Assembly (NCBI GenBank): GCA_009869945.1
Contig: WIXG01000343.1
Coordinates: 17,735 to 81,734, forward strand
Length of the DNA stretch: 64,000 nucleotides
DNA from: Mesaphorura yosii
Taxonomy: Eukaryota; Arthropoda; Collembola; Poduromorpha; Tullbergiidae
Direction: 5' to 3'
Part shown: positions 24,201 through 39,200 of the stretch, one piece after another
How positions within the stretch are numbered: position 1 is the first letter of the stretch
How the letters are laid out: each line of letters starts with the position of its first letter
Notes under the pieces: generated by a model
The model's database searches: none
What the model saw: the letters and a program-made list of their open reading frames with translations, nothing else
Told to the model about the DNA's origin: nothing
Position numbers and translations under genes: made by a program

Positions 24201-27200
24201 CTTCGCTTCGTCTGTCGGCTGGATGTACAATTAAAATAAACACGATATCAATGACGGCCACGGCCACGGCGACTTAACAATGACAATGACATGCGTATTG
24301 ATCTCGCTCTGCTCTGGCGTGGCGGCTTTGAGTAATGAACCCATGCATTCTTTATCAGTGAGTCGATCTATTCACTGAACACTGAGGGCTCTGATGCAGA
24401 AATTGAGTATTGAATTGAGGGGTACACAAGCTTAAAAACGGCATTCTGCATTGTTAGATTTTTCAATAAAGGTGTATCATTCTGACCTTTATTCGTGCAA
24501 TGCGTACGTGTACATAAAGAGACATTTAAGAATGCACAATGCAGAATTACAATGCGCGCCTGGCTCGCGGCGTCGCGGCAGGGCTCGGCTCAATGCAGGA
24601 GGCCTCCAGGGATTCATAATGCGAATGCCAAGCCACCGCTGGCCACGAATTTCCATGATTTGGCTTTCAATATGCACGATAACGAAAAAATTCACTGGGA
24701 GCCGCGAGCATTGTTCATTGACTAATTTGAGTAGGTTCAGGCTCAGGCGCAGAGTAGTCAAGGTAGTAAATCCCTGCCTGATTAATACAATGCTTTGCTG
24801 TGCTGAATGCAAAATTCAAAAGGTTCGCCACGAGAGCAGCTGTTTTGAAGAATGCGACTCAAAAGGTTCAGGATTCAGATTCCGGATTGTGAGTGATTGT
24901 TTTTGATATACAAAGCCTGGAGTCCGGATCCAAACAGATTTTGATTTCGGAACGGAGATCAAAATCAACAGCAATATGACCGTAAATGTTCGGAAGTAGG
25001 ATTAATCCTCATTCTCATTCTCGAGTCTCGTTAGCAGATCATTTATCAGAGTATTTGTATTTAAGCTGCACTGCGCGCATAATTTGATCGTAATGCGTAA
25101 TGGGAATTAATCCTTATCTTTGCTTTACAGGTTACGGAAGCCTGGGCTATCACCACCGAGCTCGGACCGTGCACGTCCAGCCTCCTTCAGTGTCCCTGCC
25201 CGTCCCTCTGCCGCTGAACCACCATCACCAAATATTCGACCCCGATGCTCCCGCTCTCGCTCCTCCGACAGCTCCAGCTAATTACGATGAAGATCAGCAA
25301 CAGCACGACAGCCCCAAGACCAATTCTAATTCTGGTAAGTGCACTTCTGAAAATTCACTACAAGACTAAACTGAGCTGAGCTTCTTTTAATTCCTGTTAA
25401 GCAAAGCTTTGTTGTAGTCCAAAATTGCTACCCGCCAGGTTAAATTAATGGCTCATGCCTACGCCTGGGCCGAGCCTGCCTGATGCTGGTTTATTATTCC
25501 ATTCAAATCCTCGACTGACTAGACTACTTGTAATAATTTTCAAGTTTAAATTCAATGTGAGCACTGCAGCCTGGCTTGGCTGGAAGGGGAATAAATCCGT
25601 TACCTGCGTTTGCGTATGCAGATGATGCCCGATGCTGAAAACGCGAACGGGAACGCTGATGCTCCTTATGTAAGCTGAAAAGTTGGTTGGTAGTTAAGCT
25701 CGGTCGTAGTCGTAGTCGTAAAGTACGACGATAATCGACGAAAGTTTTCACTGTTTTAAGTGACACTTACACGAGGAGCTCCAAATATTGCGTAATGACG
25801 TCATTTTGAGGCATTTTGGATCCATTTTCGAGGTACGAGGCTCAGATTTATTGACATTTGGCTTGTCCATTCATTTTTTATTGCTGGATTCTACTTTTAG
25901 CTCACATGCATCCGTCCATTGGCCATTGAATTGAATCTTGAATGGCATTTTGCGTATTTTTTGTTTATTTATTCCCCTGCGTTTGCCAAGCCATAAATAA
26001 TACACAGATTGATTGTTCTATAAATAGAATCGAATCCTGGTCGTTTCGATTCCGTGTCGTAATTCACTGTCCTGCTTGCTCTGCTCACAGCACAAGGAAA
26101 GGTGTACGTAAATTAATGGCCTACACATTTAGAAACACTTTTTCCATGTTTAGACTGCAATTCTCGACGCAGAACAGAAACAGGAAATTACCCGACTCAA
26201 CTGGCATGGCACGGCGTTTCTATTCGTGCGTGCGTTGCGTAGCTTAAAAGGGAAGGGGATCAAAATTTCATGAGAATGAGAAAAATTCGTGCACGGCCAA
26301 GTCTAAAAATAGCATTCATTCTTGTCTTTTATTAATGTTCAAATAAATAAAAAGGTTCGTATAAAATATTACGCAATTACGCGACGCGACGCGGGCCAGG
26401 CCAGGCTAGAGTACTTTTACCTGCTTCTTCTTAAATCATATTAATCTTTATGATATGAGGATCATGATTACGATATACGATTGCGATACAAGACGAGATT
26501 ACAACAATTACGACTTACATGATGTGGAATAACTTTATGGAACGAGATTACAGATTGAGAGAGAAGGGAAAGGATGCGGTGGCGGTTTGTCTTGTAATCC
26601 AATCCCTATACGTTTGCGTTTTTATCCGGCCCGACCATTTATTTATAGAAACACATTTAATTTGAGTGCAGTGTAAGTTAATAGCTAAGTACATCTTACA
26701 TTACTGGCTTGGCGTGGCATTCAGGCATCCGGTGTCGGTATCCGTCATCCGTATCACTCGCAGACACAGGTAAAATCTGTATTACATCACATTCAGAATC
26801 AAAGCTTCTCCCCAGCTCGTTTTAATCCAATTCACAGTAAATAGGATCCTGTAACTAGTAAGAAAGGTTTCTCGCTTGGAGCTGCATTGCAGCTGAAATT
26901 GAAGGAAATCTTACCTCATTTCATCATTCCGTTTCGTTCCGGTTGAAGATGAGGCATGAAGAAAGAAGTAAGAAGTTAAGAAATGATGAAGGACGACGAG
27001 GAACTCTACCAACTTCGAAGGGTCGGTCGTCATGTTCAGTGTGAGCCTGAGCCTGAGCTTGCAAGATACGGACACGGAGCTGAAGCTCGCTGGAGTCGAT
27101 TTTTCTTGCACTGCGCCGCATGTGGTTCCCTGGCCTGGCCCGGCAGATAATTGGGAGTCACTGCGAGATGCTCGAACGAAGAGAAGACGAGAAGAGCCTC

Positions 27201-30200
27201 TCAGTTTCTGTTTGCCCTTTCAATTTCTTGCATTGCGTCCGCCAGCCTGGAGTACATTTTCCCTTCAGTTCACTTCATTTAACAAATTTTGTATTAACTT
27301 TTACTTTAAAAACGTGCACGTACACGTACAAAGCCCCGGTCTCGTATTGTTTCCCCTGCCTTTTTCCTTTGCCGAAGCTGGAAAAATTGAATGGAGTTCA
27401 TTATTTGTGCATTTTACAAGTAAATAACTGGAAATTGCATTGTAAACTCGCTACTCGCTACTCACTAGAGTCATTCTCAAAATTAAATTGCTACAGCGCG
27501 CGGAGCAGCGCAGTAATGCAATCTGTCCTGCCAGTCGTATGTTACGTTAGTAATTGGGTTCACTGCATGTATGCGCGATCCGCCCAGCGCGCCTTCGACT
27601 TGCTGTGATAGGAGTCACACGGCGCAAACGTATAAATCCATTTCACAGTCACCCCGAGCGCCGAGACGAGTGCCTTAATCAGGCTGTCTTGCTCAAGCGT
27701 CTCTCCGCTGAGCTGCCTGGGAAGTCCTATTTCAGAGTCAGCATTCCAAAAAGGGGTGTTTACACTTCATGCCGGGGCTTAAATTGCTTAAACGATAAAC
27801 AGCGAAGGAACAGCAAGCAAGTGATTAAGAATTTGATGAATCTGGACAGTTTTGGAATTTTGGGCCATTTCTTGTGTTTTCGACAGCGACGCGTTCGAGC
27901 TGCGAGCCGTCGGGATTTTTGAATTTTCTAGCCAATGTTCCAGCAAATAGACAAAGATTAGTTAATAACTACAGTTTACTTTGGAGTTTTGCTATGTCGT
28001 TCGTCATGTTGTCAGTTTTCTGTCGCGTACGCGTGTTTTAGAGCCGTGCACTTTGAGTTTGACTTAACAGGGTTTGTCTTTCGCTTTCCCAGTTGGCTTT
28101 CATCCATTTACGACAATAAATGATGCCTGATTCTATCATTTTCCAGTCCAGAGGGTCTTCTCGTCCTCGACGTGTCGCGCTACTTGTTTACAGAGCGTAC
28201 AAAACTCGGAATGGAGTTGGAGCTCACACGATGAGATTCTTGTGCTTTGTGTATTTCACATCGCATCGGCTGCGTTGCACCAGGCTACTGGGGCGAAGAA
28301 GTGTGAAATCGACATCTGAGCCCAACGCATTCCAGTTTCTAATGCTTTTCTTTTCCAGACAGGCATACGCGTGAAATTGCATTGCAACATGGCGTTAGCG
28401 CAGACGATGGCGACGGCCGTCGAAAGTAGTTCATGTTCACGATACACGTACACGTACGTACGTAATTTACCATTTGCCCGACCACGAACGGAAATTTATT
28501 CCAGTGTTTCTCTGTCGAATCCGGTCTAAGCCAGGCAGGCGCAGGCCAACAAGTCGAAATTTTGATACACGAACACGTTCACGACTTCAAAGGAACACTT
28601 TTTAAGTTAGAGCTGGCCCAGCGGGACTTCTTTCCTCTCCTTTTTAATTCTGAAAAATAATTTTCATGCACAATTTTTTAACGCTGCGCTGTAAATATTG
28701 TGATTGGGATTGGGTCTTGGCCACTGTACGATTGGAACGGTCATCACGTACCAAGACTGATCTTTCTTTTCACGCATTAGCATTAGCATTTAATACATTA
28801 GTCGAGCGAGAATTCTTTGGCCAGAAATTGAAATCAGGCAGCCACTTTTTCAAACACGCAAATGGGCAATGATAACAGTTGTGGGACTTTAATAAGCCGT
28901 CAGTCAGTCAAGCGTCATGTGTTTGATTTGTTCGCAGGGTAGTAAATGAATTTCAGTCGAGTGGAGTCACTCACAGAGAAAGAAAAAGTGAAAAGCAATT
29001 TGTTGTTGTTGTTTTGTATTTTGACGAGTAGTTGTGGTTGGAGTTTTCAAGTTTTGACTGGCGAGCCCGGCCGGCAGCGGAGCAGGCGTGTCCTTGCCAG
29101 TGCGAGCAGGAAAGAGCCCTCGATCAAAGTGCCCTTCGCCCGTTGCCAGTCCGTTATTTCGCCCGGCTCTTAATTGCCTTGATTTATATCTTTGACCTAA
29201 TTATCACTAAAAGTACAAGGCACAACGGTCACTGTGACTGCGTTAATCTTCGTCCAAACTTTTACTTTGTCAAAGTCCAAGTTGAAATCTTTCTCTTCTT
29301 CTAAAACTTCGAACAATCCGTGTATTTTGGATGTGGTCTCCTCGCCGTCGTCGACCTGCGGCCATGCCCGCCCGTATGCCGTACTTATGAATTATGATTT
29401 TTGTCACTGCCGAGCATGTCATCAAAGTTTGCGAGAGTAAACAAAGTTTTGCTTTTCCCGTGCCATGCCGTTCTGCCCTGCGTTGAATTAAGCAGCCACC
29501 CGTGCCCGCTTAAGCCCTTTCTTAATGAGGTCAAGCGTTCGGCTAGCATAGCACAATAAGAACTGTTTTTTTACATCAATTTCTGTGCATTTTCTGCTTG
29601 AAGTCAACGGCAAGCAGCAGCGAAATGAATTCAAAAACAATTTTTGTGGGACGCGGCGGACTCAGGCGCCTTTTAAAGCATTAAAAAAATGGCCCGAAGA
29701 ACCAATTGTAATTTGCAGGTTATACAGGTTGTGTCCCAAACTGCGCTGAAGATCCGAGCATCCGAAAACATGTGTTGCGCACTTGCATACGACATAATTT
29801 GAGTCTATCTTCAGAATCTTCAAAATTTTCATAATTCCGCATCCTGCGTCTTGTCTAGTCGCAGTCAACTGAAGTGAAATCGGGCATAAATCCGACAAGG
29901 AAAGAGATACACACCGCAGACACTTATCACTTCCTTAACGCGAAGTTCAAAGTATTTATGGCATGGCAGGGTGCTTTCTCTTCAGTCACGGGAAAGGAAG
30001 GCATTAATTTTAGCATGCGGGCACGATTCAGAACGTAATTTCAATTACACACTTCATTATGAGCTATAATTTAGTGTAAGTCTGGCTTACACGTCCGCAC
30101 TCGACGTCTGTTTCAATCTGCTGGGGCATAATTCATAAATATTTACATACTTGACTGAGCCAAGCATCGACGCATGACGCGTTGCGGGCGCGTAATAAAA

Positions 30201-33200
30201 TTTATTAGCACTCGATCTCTGCTCTGCTCTGCTCTGACGAACGAATGAATGGAAACTGATCTCATTCTCGAATTTGTCTGTGCCTGCGTTGGTGCGCTCT
30301 TTTGTGACGGCATTTAAAAGCAATTACGAGCCACTCAAGCCTGAAATCTTGTATTACGACTGAGTGCCAGTCTGCGAGTGTTTAGTTTAAGTACGAATGT
30401 GAGTGCGGCAGAGTGAGAGTGTGAAATGAAAATGAATGAAGGATTATTCATCTCCGTCTTCAAGTTCATTTAGTTCATTATTCTCGCAACACCCCAGCAG
30501 AATCCAGACTAGAGCAATGCAGTGCGTGACTTTTGTAATTGAGGAAATTGAAGCCAAAGCCAAGTTCAAAACTCATCAAGCTTTGTGGATTAATTTAAAA
30601 GCCATCACACAACGACAAAAGCGAGAATTCCTGCGTGCTGAACTCCAGCAATCTTGCACGCGCTTCGACATCGTATAGCTTGAGGATTTTACTACAATTT
30701 GCATGTAATTCGAATCTTGTCCAGGAAAACGAAAACGAACAAAGCTCACAGCGAAATACGAATTACGAGAGCCGAGAGCGTTTAAGTGCGCTGGCGTTAA
30801 GTTAAGAAGCTTAGCGAAAGAACTCAACAACTCAGCAGTCAGCAGAAAAGAAGCAGAATGCAGAAAGCTTACGCTAAAGACTTAAGTCCATAAAAGCGTG
30901 AGGCCCGAGCGTCTCGACGACTGAAGACTTTGGTATCGCGGGTTTTATGTTTCTATAAAATATTTTATGAGATCCAAAATCAGAATTCAGAATGCTTTCG
31001 TGAATGAATCGTGAACATGAACATTTTATTTTGTAATCTCGCAGCCAGGCTGCAGACAGATCGCGGAACGAGAATTAGAATTTATGATGTAAAGATGTCG
31101 GAATGATGCGGCGAAGAAAGGGTTGAAACGGTGAAAAGATGCTGCAGACGGAAAATAAGTAGCTGGCCATTATTTACTTAATAATCTCAATCCGATTATT
31201 TATTTACGATTTTCCTGCTTACTGCTTGCTTGAGTTTGGCTTTGGGCTTTCGTAAGATGTTTTGGCCGTTTACACTTTTTTATGGCGTGATTGATAAACG
31301 ATGACCAAGATCAGATTTTTGGCTTTCAACGATGGCTTGTCCACAGTTTAAAGATGAAATCTTCGATTTTGTCATTATTTTACATGCGCTGGACTCCAAA
31401 ATCTTGTTGGAAAGTGAATTTAATGGACAAGCTCGCGGACGCCAAAATTGAACTGAAGCCCAGAATTTGAATTTTGTCCAGTGTACGAAAACAGTGCATC
31501 GAATTTTGTGCAGCAGTGCCTCGAATTCCTGTGGTTTTGTGCAGCAACAGAAAACAGCTTCGAGATTAGATTTCTGTTTGATATTGTTTAGTATTCCACT
31601 CAAGTACTTTCATTTGGTATCGAGATTGTTTCCGCTCGCAGCTCATTCACGTCCTGGCATGGCTTTGTTCTGGCGTGGTTTTCATTTCTCTTTCTTTCGG
31701 TTTGGTTTTCCGGCCGTCGTGCGCAAAATATTGACTAATGTCGGGGAAAAGAGAAAACTCCTTCCAACTCGCAGCTCACACGCACTTGAATGCAACTTGC
31801 AATTCCGCATCCGTACACGCACCACACCGCACACGCACGCACTTGAATTGGATCTTGAAAAAGTTGTCGAGTGCGCCGAGTTTATTTGCTGGACCAATTC
31901 TCCATATCCGATGTCATACAAAACGAATATAATAGAAAATGGCAATGGCAGACATCAAGAGCCGTGGCGAGTCGTGGACCGGACGTGGAGTTGATGATCA
32001 GGAAAATCTTCCAAACTAAACTGCACTGAATTTCTTTCCCTGCTGCACCGGTCTTTTGATCACGGAAATCACAATCATGTCTGCATCTGAAATCAATATT
32101 CGTATTCGCCTGCTTGACTCCAGACAACAGCAGTACACGGCGAAAACAATGCTGGAACGCTGAACCACAGAATTCTCGCACGCGACGAAGCGACGAGGCC
32201 CTCTGATTAAGACAACGCCAGCGCCAGCGCTGCCCTGCCCCTGCAAGGAAATAATGAAATTATAATTGGACATCGCAACGACACGACACGATTATGAAGC
32301 ACGAGTAAACGTAAATGTAAATCATGCATGAACTCATATTCATATCGCATCTTTACTGTTTACTTTACCCTTTTGTCTTTGTTGGCGTTGGCGCTGGTAT
32401 TGTCGTCCGTCTCATTTTCCGTTCTCGTTTATTAACGTGCTCATCTCAATTACAGGCAGACCTGAATTTTGATCCCTTTCGTACACGTACGCGTCCGTTT
32501 GTTCTTCTGTGGTCTGTCGCATTCTGATTCTGATTCTGGCCGTGGCTTGGCTGTACCCTGAAGGCGTTTAATAACAAGAACAAATAGTAATAATAAAAAT
32601 AATGACAGGTCTTGTTTATTTCGTATTTGGAGTGCTGCGTATGCTTACGGTAATCATCGTGATGGTCTCGGCCTCGGTCTTGTTTTTGGCCCTGGTATTT
32701 GGTTTCCATTTCTATCCTCCTAATTTTGAACATGACAGATTATTATTTCGTATAATTGTAATTGGACGTACGCATATGGACGGATGGACGGGGAAACATC
32801 CTAGAGCAATTTGACTCGGTCGACTACGGCCGCATGTAATTATCTTTATTGTCCGTGGCTCCGTGCTCGACGCTCATTTGCAGTTGCAGACAGCACTTCT
32901 CAGGTTGCGTTTCCAAAATTGGACACTTGGACGCATTTTTCAGTCCAGACGCGAAATTCTTGCAAACTCTAAGCAGAAACACAGCGAATGTGTTTAATAT
33001 GTAATTTATTGGACAAACCCCGCAAAAAGCAAAAGTTTTTATTCTCACATGCAAAACGACGGGGGTCGCTTTCATTTCACGACGGTTTTCAGCGTCAAAC
33101 TTCCAAAAATCATATTTCATGACATGATTTCAAATCATGGCGTATATCAACACACGGACGGCCGCCAGTCGCGCACGAGTCGCGAAAACTCATTTCCATT

Positions 33201-36200
33201 TCCATTGCGTGGTGCCTGTGATTGTTGATTGTGACCATTACAGGGAACAAAAACCTCCTGCCTGCGTAATAAAATAAATAATACACGAATACATGCAGAC
33301 GCAGCAAAATACGCATGCACAGGTTCGCTCGTAGTTCGCAGGAGCTGTGCTGCAGTGCACTCAGCGGGTGGCAAACCTTCGCAAGTCTGCACGCATGAGT
33401 TTATGAGATTTTGGACATTTTAAACCAAACTACACCAAGTTGAGCTGTGTTATGGTGCGAAATTCCAGCAAAAAAAATTCAGTGCTCTGGCAATAACTTT
33501 CTTCTTCTTCTGTGACCTCCACGTTGGCTCGAATTAATCGAGAAATTCCAAACTGGCCGAGAGGAAGAAGTTGGCAGTCTGGCAGTGGACAAATTTCTGT
33601 GTGTGTCTGTCGGTGGGCTCGTCGCGTCGCGCCGATCCGGCGAGGTGTTGATTTTATTATTGCTGTTTACTATTTACTGAATTTACTCCTCGGATCCCAT
33701 TTCAACGAGGATGACGGTGAATCGTTGACTGAACTTCTTTTTACGGAGTGCTCGTCGGTGAAGGAATCTGATTACTATACTTTCGGGCAGACAGACCAAA
33801 TGACAATCGTCGTGAAAGAAATCCGCTGCAGCTCCTCAGATTACGTAATACGCGTCGCGTCGCAACCGCGGCGCAACTCATTTTATACGTAATATTTTAA
33901 CAACTTCTTCAATTTCGACACGATGAACACTTTAGCATTTCTTTTCTTGCTGCTGCTCAAACTGTCACGCAATCCCAAAACCCAAAATACAGCAAAAACC
34001 TGCCTCACCTGAAAGAAAAGACAATAACATAAAATGCGAGACAATTTCTTGCCTGCCGTGCCGTGCCAGACCACAAACACACGTAACATACGCTTACCTT
34101 GTTAAACCTAATCTTGAGTGGTTATCACGAAGCCCGGCGGAGCGGACGCGACGCACTGCGCTGGCACTCAACTTTAAGAAAATAATATTAAAGTATTTCC
34201 TTTCTTCGCCATCAAAAGATTAACGCACGTACGTACGTTTTTGCTGTGCTGTGCTGCAGTCACTGCAGTGTATGTAAAATGATACGACCAAATGATTAGA
34301 TTGTCCTTTTCGTTTTCGTCTGGGACTGCGACGTGGCGTGGACACGGACGCGACGGGTTGCAACCGCTTATTTGCGGTGCAGCCGTGGTGGGAAATCACC
34401 GTCGTCTTGAACTACGTGCTCTCTTCGTCTTGGTTTTGGCTTGGATAATCATGATGATGACGTGATAAAAAGTAGACAAACTTCAAAGGGAATCAGTACA
34501 ATCATCCAACAAGGCTCGCTCGGCCAGGCATGCAGGCAGCAGATCAGTAATTTGATCTCATTATTTAACATCGTACGCGTACGTGGATCCAATTTACCTT
34601 TCCATTTTCAATTTCTTGATCCTCTGCTAAGCTGCTGCGGTCTTGACATCTTTATTTTTTACCCATCGAAGCTCATTCCGAACACATCACCTTGATTCTT
34701 GATGGTGAAATTGGCTGTGAAGTGGAATTCTTCTTGATCGACAGTAAATTGTGAATAATCGACTTCCATCTTCCACTGGAATTTCTCTTCGGTCTCATTC
34801 TACTTCGTTCTAGTTCTGCTCTTGCTCCTTATCTCGAAATGAAGATTTATCCGTCAGGTCGTCTTACGTGTGATTGATTCGCTCGTGTTGGGTTCACGAA
34901 TATTCGAATCTGTTGTCAATTATTCTGCGTACGCGTACGGCTGGTTGAAGTTCGCTGATGGCAGGCTGTGGTTTCCTTTTTCTATGCCATGCCATATTGA
35001 TATTGTTCACTCATCCGAGATCGAAGAGGATCCGTTCAGTGAGTAATCTCTTCCTGCACCCGACTCCTGCAACTGCGACCGTAAAGCAGCTCATTCAGTA
35101 ATTCCTCGTACTCGCACTGCACTAATAATACGCCCAGGAATGCTCCAAATGGAACTGGCAAGCGGCCTTAAGTATTCGTGTCCGCATTTGACAGCTTAAA
35201 TTATGTAATTTAATGCGGCGCGGCCCGGCGAGTGTGTTGCTTAGTTGCCTAGTCCCATCCAGTCTCCTGCTGCCTGCTTCTCCTTTCATCTTCGTCCTAT
35301 TCAAAGTTTATTGAATGGAAAAACGAATTACGAATGTGGAGTGTGTTTAATTATATAATTGTACATTGACTGAACCTGAATTAAAAAGGAATTCTTGGGA
35401 ATCTTACCTTTCGAGGCTGAATGGAGCAGGAAATAAAAAATTAACTGCGACACTGCACTGCCCAAATTGGCTTTATGAATAAACTACATTTGCATTTGCA
35501 TTAACTGACTGGCAACTGGACTGGTGTGACTGAAAAGACTGGATCACTGGAACAATAAAAATGCATTTATTCGCAGCGCAGCTGATTGCAGACTCCTGAT
35601 TAAAGAAGAATGGAAAATGGGCTGTTTATGTACACGTACACGTTCGCGTTGGAGTTCAAGTCCGACTTGAATTGAATGGAATTGATTTTTTATTGTCAAA
35701 ATTGAGCTGGAGTTTATCCATTCTTGCTCGGGTCCTGCCAAGAGTTAATGTTATTAATGCGTAAATCCTGCCTTCACTCTCGTCTCTCGTGAAAGTCGTG
35801 ATATGCGAATCTGAACTCTGAACAGTGAATACGAATACAGTGAATAGTCGTCCTCGTCACAATTGATTTCATTCATGTCAGAATTGACATTGACAGCCCA
35901 AGCCTTTGTGTTCGTTGGGCTGCTGCATGGCGTGGCTGTCACTTCAGTCTTCAGCGGCAGTGGCAGTAGAATAAAGAGGTGGTTTTTTATCGGTTTAGTG
36001 AAGAGAATGGAAATCTGTCGAACGAAAGCTAAGCCTTTAATTATAAATCTACACTGCTATGGAGAAAGATTTATTGTGCTATGCTGTGTCGAAGTAAAGT
36101 AAGTATGGAAAAGTGACTGGAAACTGGAAGCTGTTAACTGGGATCCGGAATTTCTTTCTGGAGGACGTCTGTTCTTGGAGCTTCGAGGCCTTCAGTTTCT

Positions 36201-39200
36201 ATGGCTGGTCCTCAGTTTAGTGCTGACGGAATCCAAGACCTCTTAACTGAAGTTGAACTCAATGAAGCTGGATTTTGTGAATGTTCTTATAGGCGTTCCG
36301 CCTTTATTGATTTTTCGATATCAAAACTTGATCTGATCACCGAAATACCGAAATGGACACGTCCGTGGAGATCGAAAAAGATGAAGACAAGGAGAAACAA
36401 GTGGCCGAAGCCCGCAGCGCCATCAAAATCGCCGCTTCTCGGCGTTCTGTGGCTTCTGGCGTCAGCCTCCGCAGTCAAACGAGTCAAAGTCAAGCGCACC
36501 GACGACGGAGAGAGCAGGACGAAAAGGACGAAGCTGAAGTCACCCACGGCGGCGAAGGTGATGGTGGAGAAAGCGAAGACGATGAAACCAACGATGACGG
36601 AGAGGGCGAGCCACGGAAGTCGCCCGAGCACCGGAAGTCGAAGAAAAAGGGCAGAAAGCGGCAGCTCTGGGCGGATTTTAAGAATGGGCTCAAATACTGC
36701 TGGTCAGTAGTCAAAGTCCTCCTCTCCCACCCAACCTGGCGAATGAGGAAGCGCCAGGCGACGGTCCTCACGGCGTGTTTATGTCAGATGGCGAATATGA
36801 TGACAGTCTTCATGGCGTCGACGACGCCAAACACCGTGTACACAAAAGTCTACGCCCTGAGCGCGGGGGAAGTCTACCTGGAGGAGGTCATGTTTTTCTT
36901 TGACGTTACGCTTTGTTTTGCTGGATACTCGGTACGATGTCTAACAGAATCTGGGCCTCGGCTTCGGCTGGCGGTCGAGGCACTAATCGTAATTCGAGCT
37001 TGAATTTGAATTTCGCGGCAGGGCAAAGCCTGGCACGCGCTTCCTTGGCTGATCTTTACCCCATTTTACTGGATTTATCAGCTTTACTGCATCGGGCGAC
37101 TCGCCTATTCGTCGGCTACTACCCCGCTCGACATCTACCGCACAATCCGCCTGTACGACCTCCTGACCCGGGCCTTTGTGATCCCGTACTTCTTCCTTGT
37201 CATCTACCGCACGTTTTGCTACCTCGTCACCAAACTCAAAGCCGGTATTTCGTACGACCCGCGCGACGAGCACGTGCCCGTCATCACGGCCGATGTCATT
37301 CGCCAGCTCGAACAGATCGCGGCCAAGCAGGGTATGTCCCCCCCCGAGGCGCTCCTCTACATTTACAAGCGGACGGGGACGAATTGGGGAGTCACGCACA
37401 CTGCGCTCAAGTTTGACCCGAACGCCAAGCTACCGCAATACCGAGGAAGATAAGCAGATAAACACTAGATAAAGATTAAGATTGATTATGTTTATTGCCA
37501 TTGCCATTACTTAGAAATTGGAATTTTGATGTATCTCGTAAATTAGCGATTAAATCAAGGGCCCTCCTTCTTGAAATTGTCGACAGAATCCTTGAAACCA
37601 TTGACGAGGTCCCTCACGTCCTTCGCCGTCAAGTTTCTGGTGACAGTGCGCTCTAGAACCTTCTTGCAAAGCAGCGAAAGGGTGCCGTACAAGTTCAGAA
37701 CCTTGGCCAGTGGTTTTCCAGGCGCGTGCTTCTCTATGTCTGCCAGCAGCTCCTTCAGCAGGTCGGTGTACTTGTTTGTGCGTGAATTCCCTCCAAAGTG
37801 CGCCGCATCCGAAGCCAGGAGGGATTGGAAGTAGCAGCTGACTTCCTTTGCCGTCGGCTGGCGCATGACGAGTGATTTCTGAAGGGACGAGCCGCTGTCC
37901 ACGAATTCCAGGGCGTTTTCCGTGTCCTTGAGATCACAGGTCGCCGTAGTCAGCACAATGACGGGCTTTCTTCGGAGTAGCTCGAGCTGAGTGCAGAAAA
38001 TGTCTTTGGCACGCGTGTCCATGCTCGCCCATAGTTTGTCGATTGACGGCAGGAAGATGATGATGTTGCTCTTGAAGCAGGTGTGAATCTGGTTGAAGAA
38101 CTCCTTCAAGTACTCGATCGGGCCCAAGCTCGGAATTGAGCCCAATCCAAGGCTGAATGCCGGTACACGCTCCGGGTCGACTGCTGCCAGCACCGCGGGG
38201 AGAATTTGCACGTTGAGGATACGAAGTGTCGATGGGGTCGTATGCCAAACGTGAAGGAGCTTCACTCCGAGTTCGGCTGCGGCTGCTGTCGACGACGATT
38301 CTTCTGGGACGTACAAAGACTGCAGTCGATTTTGAATCTCGATCGTGATTCCATCTAAGCAAGCAAGGAAATTCAAGGAAAGGCAAGGATTCGTAAGAGT
38401 CTACGCATTCAAATGCATAATGCAAACTTACCAAGAAGTGGTTTCATAGTTTCATGGAGAGCTTCGCCAGAGAAGTACGCGTTCCCGAACACGTTCGAGT
38501 TTGACTTTTTACTGTGCCCAATCGCGGTCGCCCAGTCTTCATGTGTGACCTGCAGCAGTTCGAAGGGCTGACTCTTCTTCGAGTTCGCTGCTCGGTCTCG
38601 AGCCGCGTCGAAGGCATGCCGACAGAGCTGCTCCAAGTCCGCGCCAGTGTAGCCCACCGTCTGTCGCGCGATGAACGTCAGCTCCTGCTCCGAAGGCTTC
38701 GTGCGCCATTTGGCGAGGTGAATGTCCAGAATTTGTCGGCGTCCTTCCTGATTTGGAGGCTGAAAACCCAGCTGCTTGCCGAGTCTGCCTGGACGCTGGA
38801 TTGCTGGGTCGATGGCTTCCAGCCGGTTCGTCGCCCCAATCAAGAAAACTTCCCCACGTTTGACAGCGTCGATTTCGCCCAACAGTGTCGTGACCACGTT
38901 TGAATAAAATTGATATTCTGAGAAACAGCCACACATAAGATGTAAAATGCAAAAATTGAACGAGTCATACAAATATTCGCAATTAGCGAATAGGCAAATA
39001 GAACTTACGTCCTTCAGCTCGTGCTGGACAGAGGCCGTCCATCTCGTCAAAGAAAATGATGCTTGGCGCAGCGTTCTTGGCTTGTTGGAAGAGTTCGCGG
39101 AGATTTCGTTCAGTCTCCCCAATAAACATGTTGAAGCAGTCTGTCCCCTTTCGCAGAAAGAAGGACATCGGGTATTCAGAGTTTCGGTTCACTTCCGCAG

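Noticed and set aside
28445-28465. CGTACGTACG palindromic runs (also near 24001 and 34225)
   Set aside because: Considered as regulatory or foldback elements, but they are short alternating ACGT words common in this simple-sequence-rich DNA.
31467-31994. 175-codon + open frame in the large intron
   Set aside because: Its composition and lack of motifs suggest chance.
36201-36710. 169-codon + frame starting at 36201
   Set aside because: It overlaps the first exon of the 336-aa gene in another frame, has only Lys/Ser/Thr-rich composition, and lacks the in-phase donor used by the supported model.
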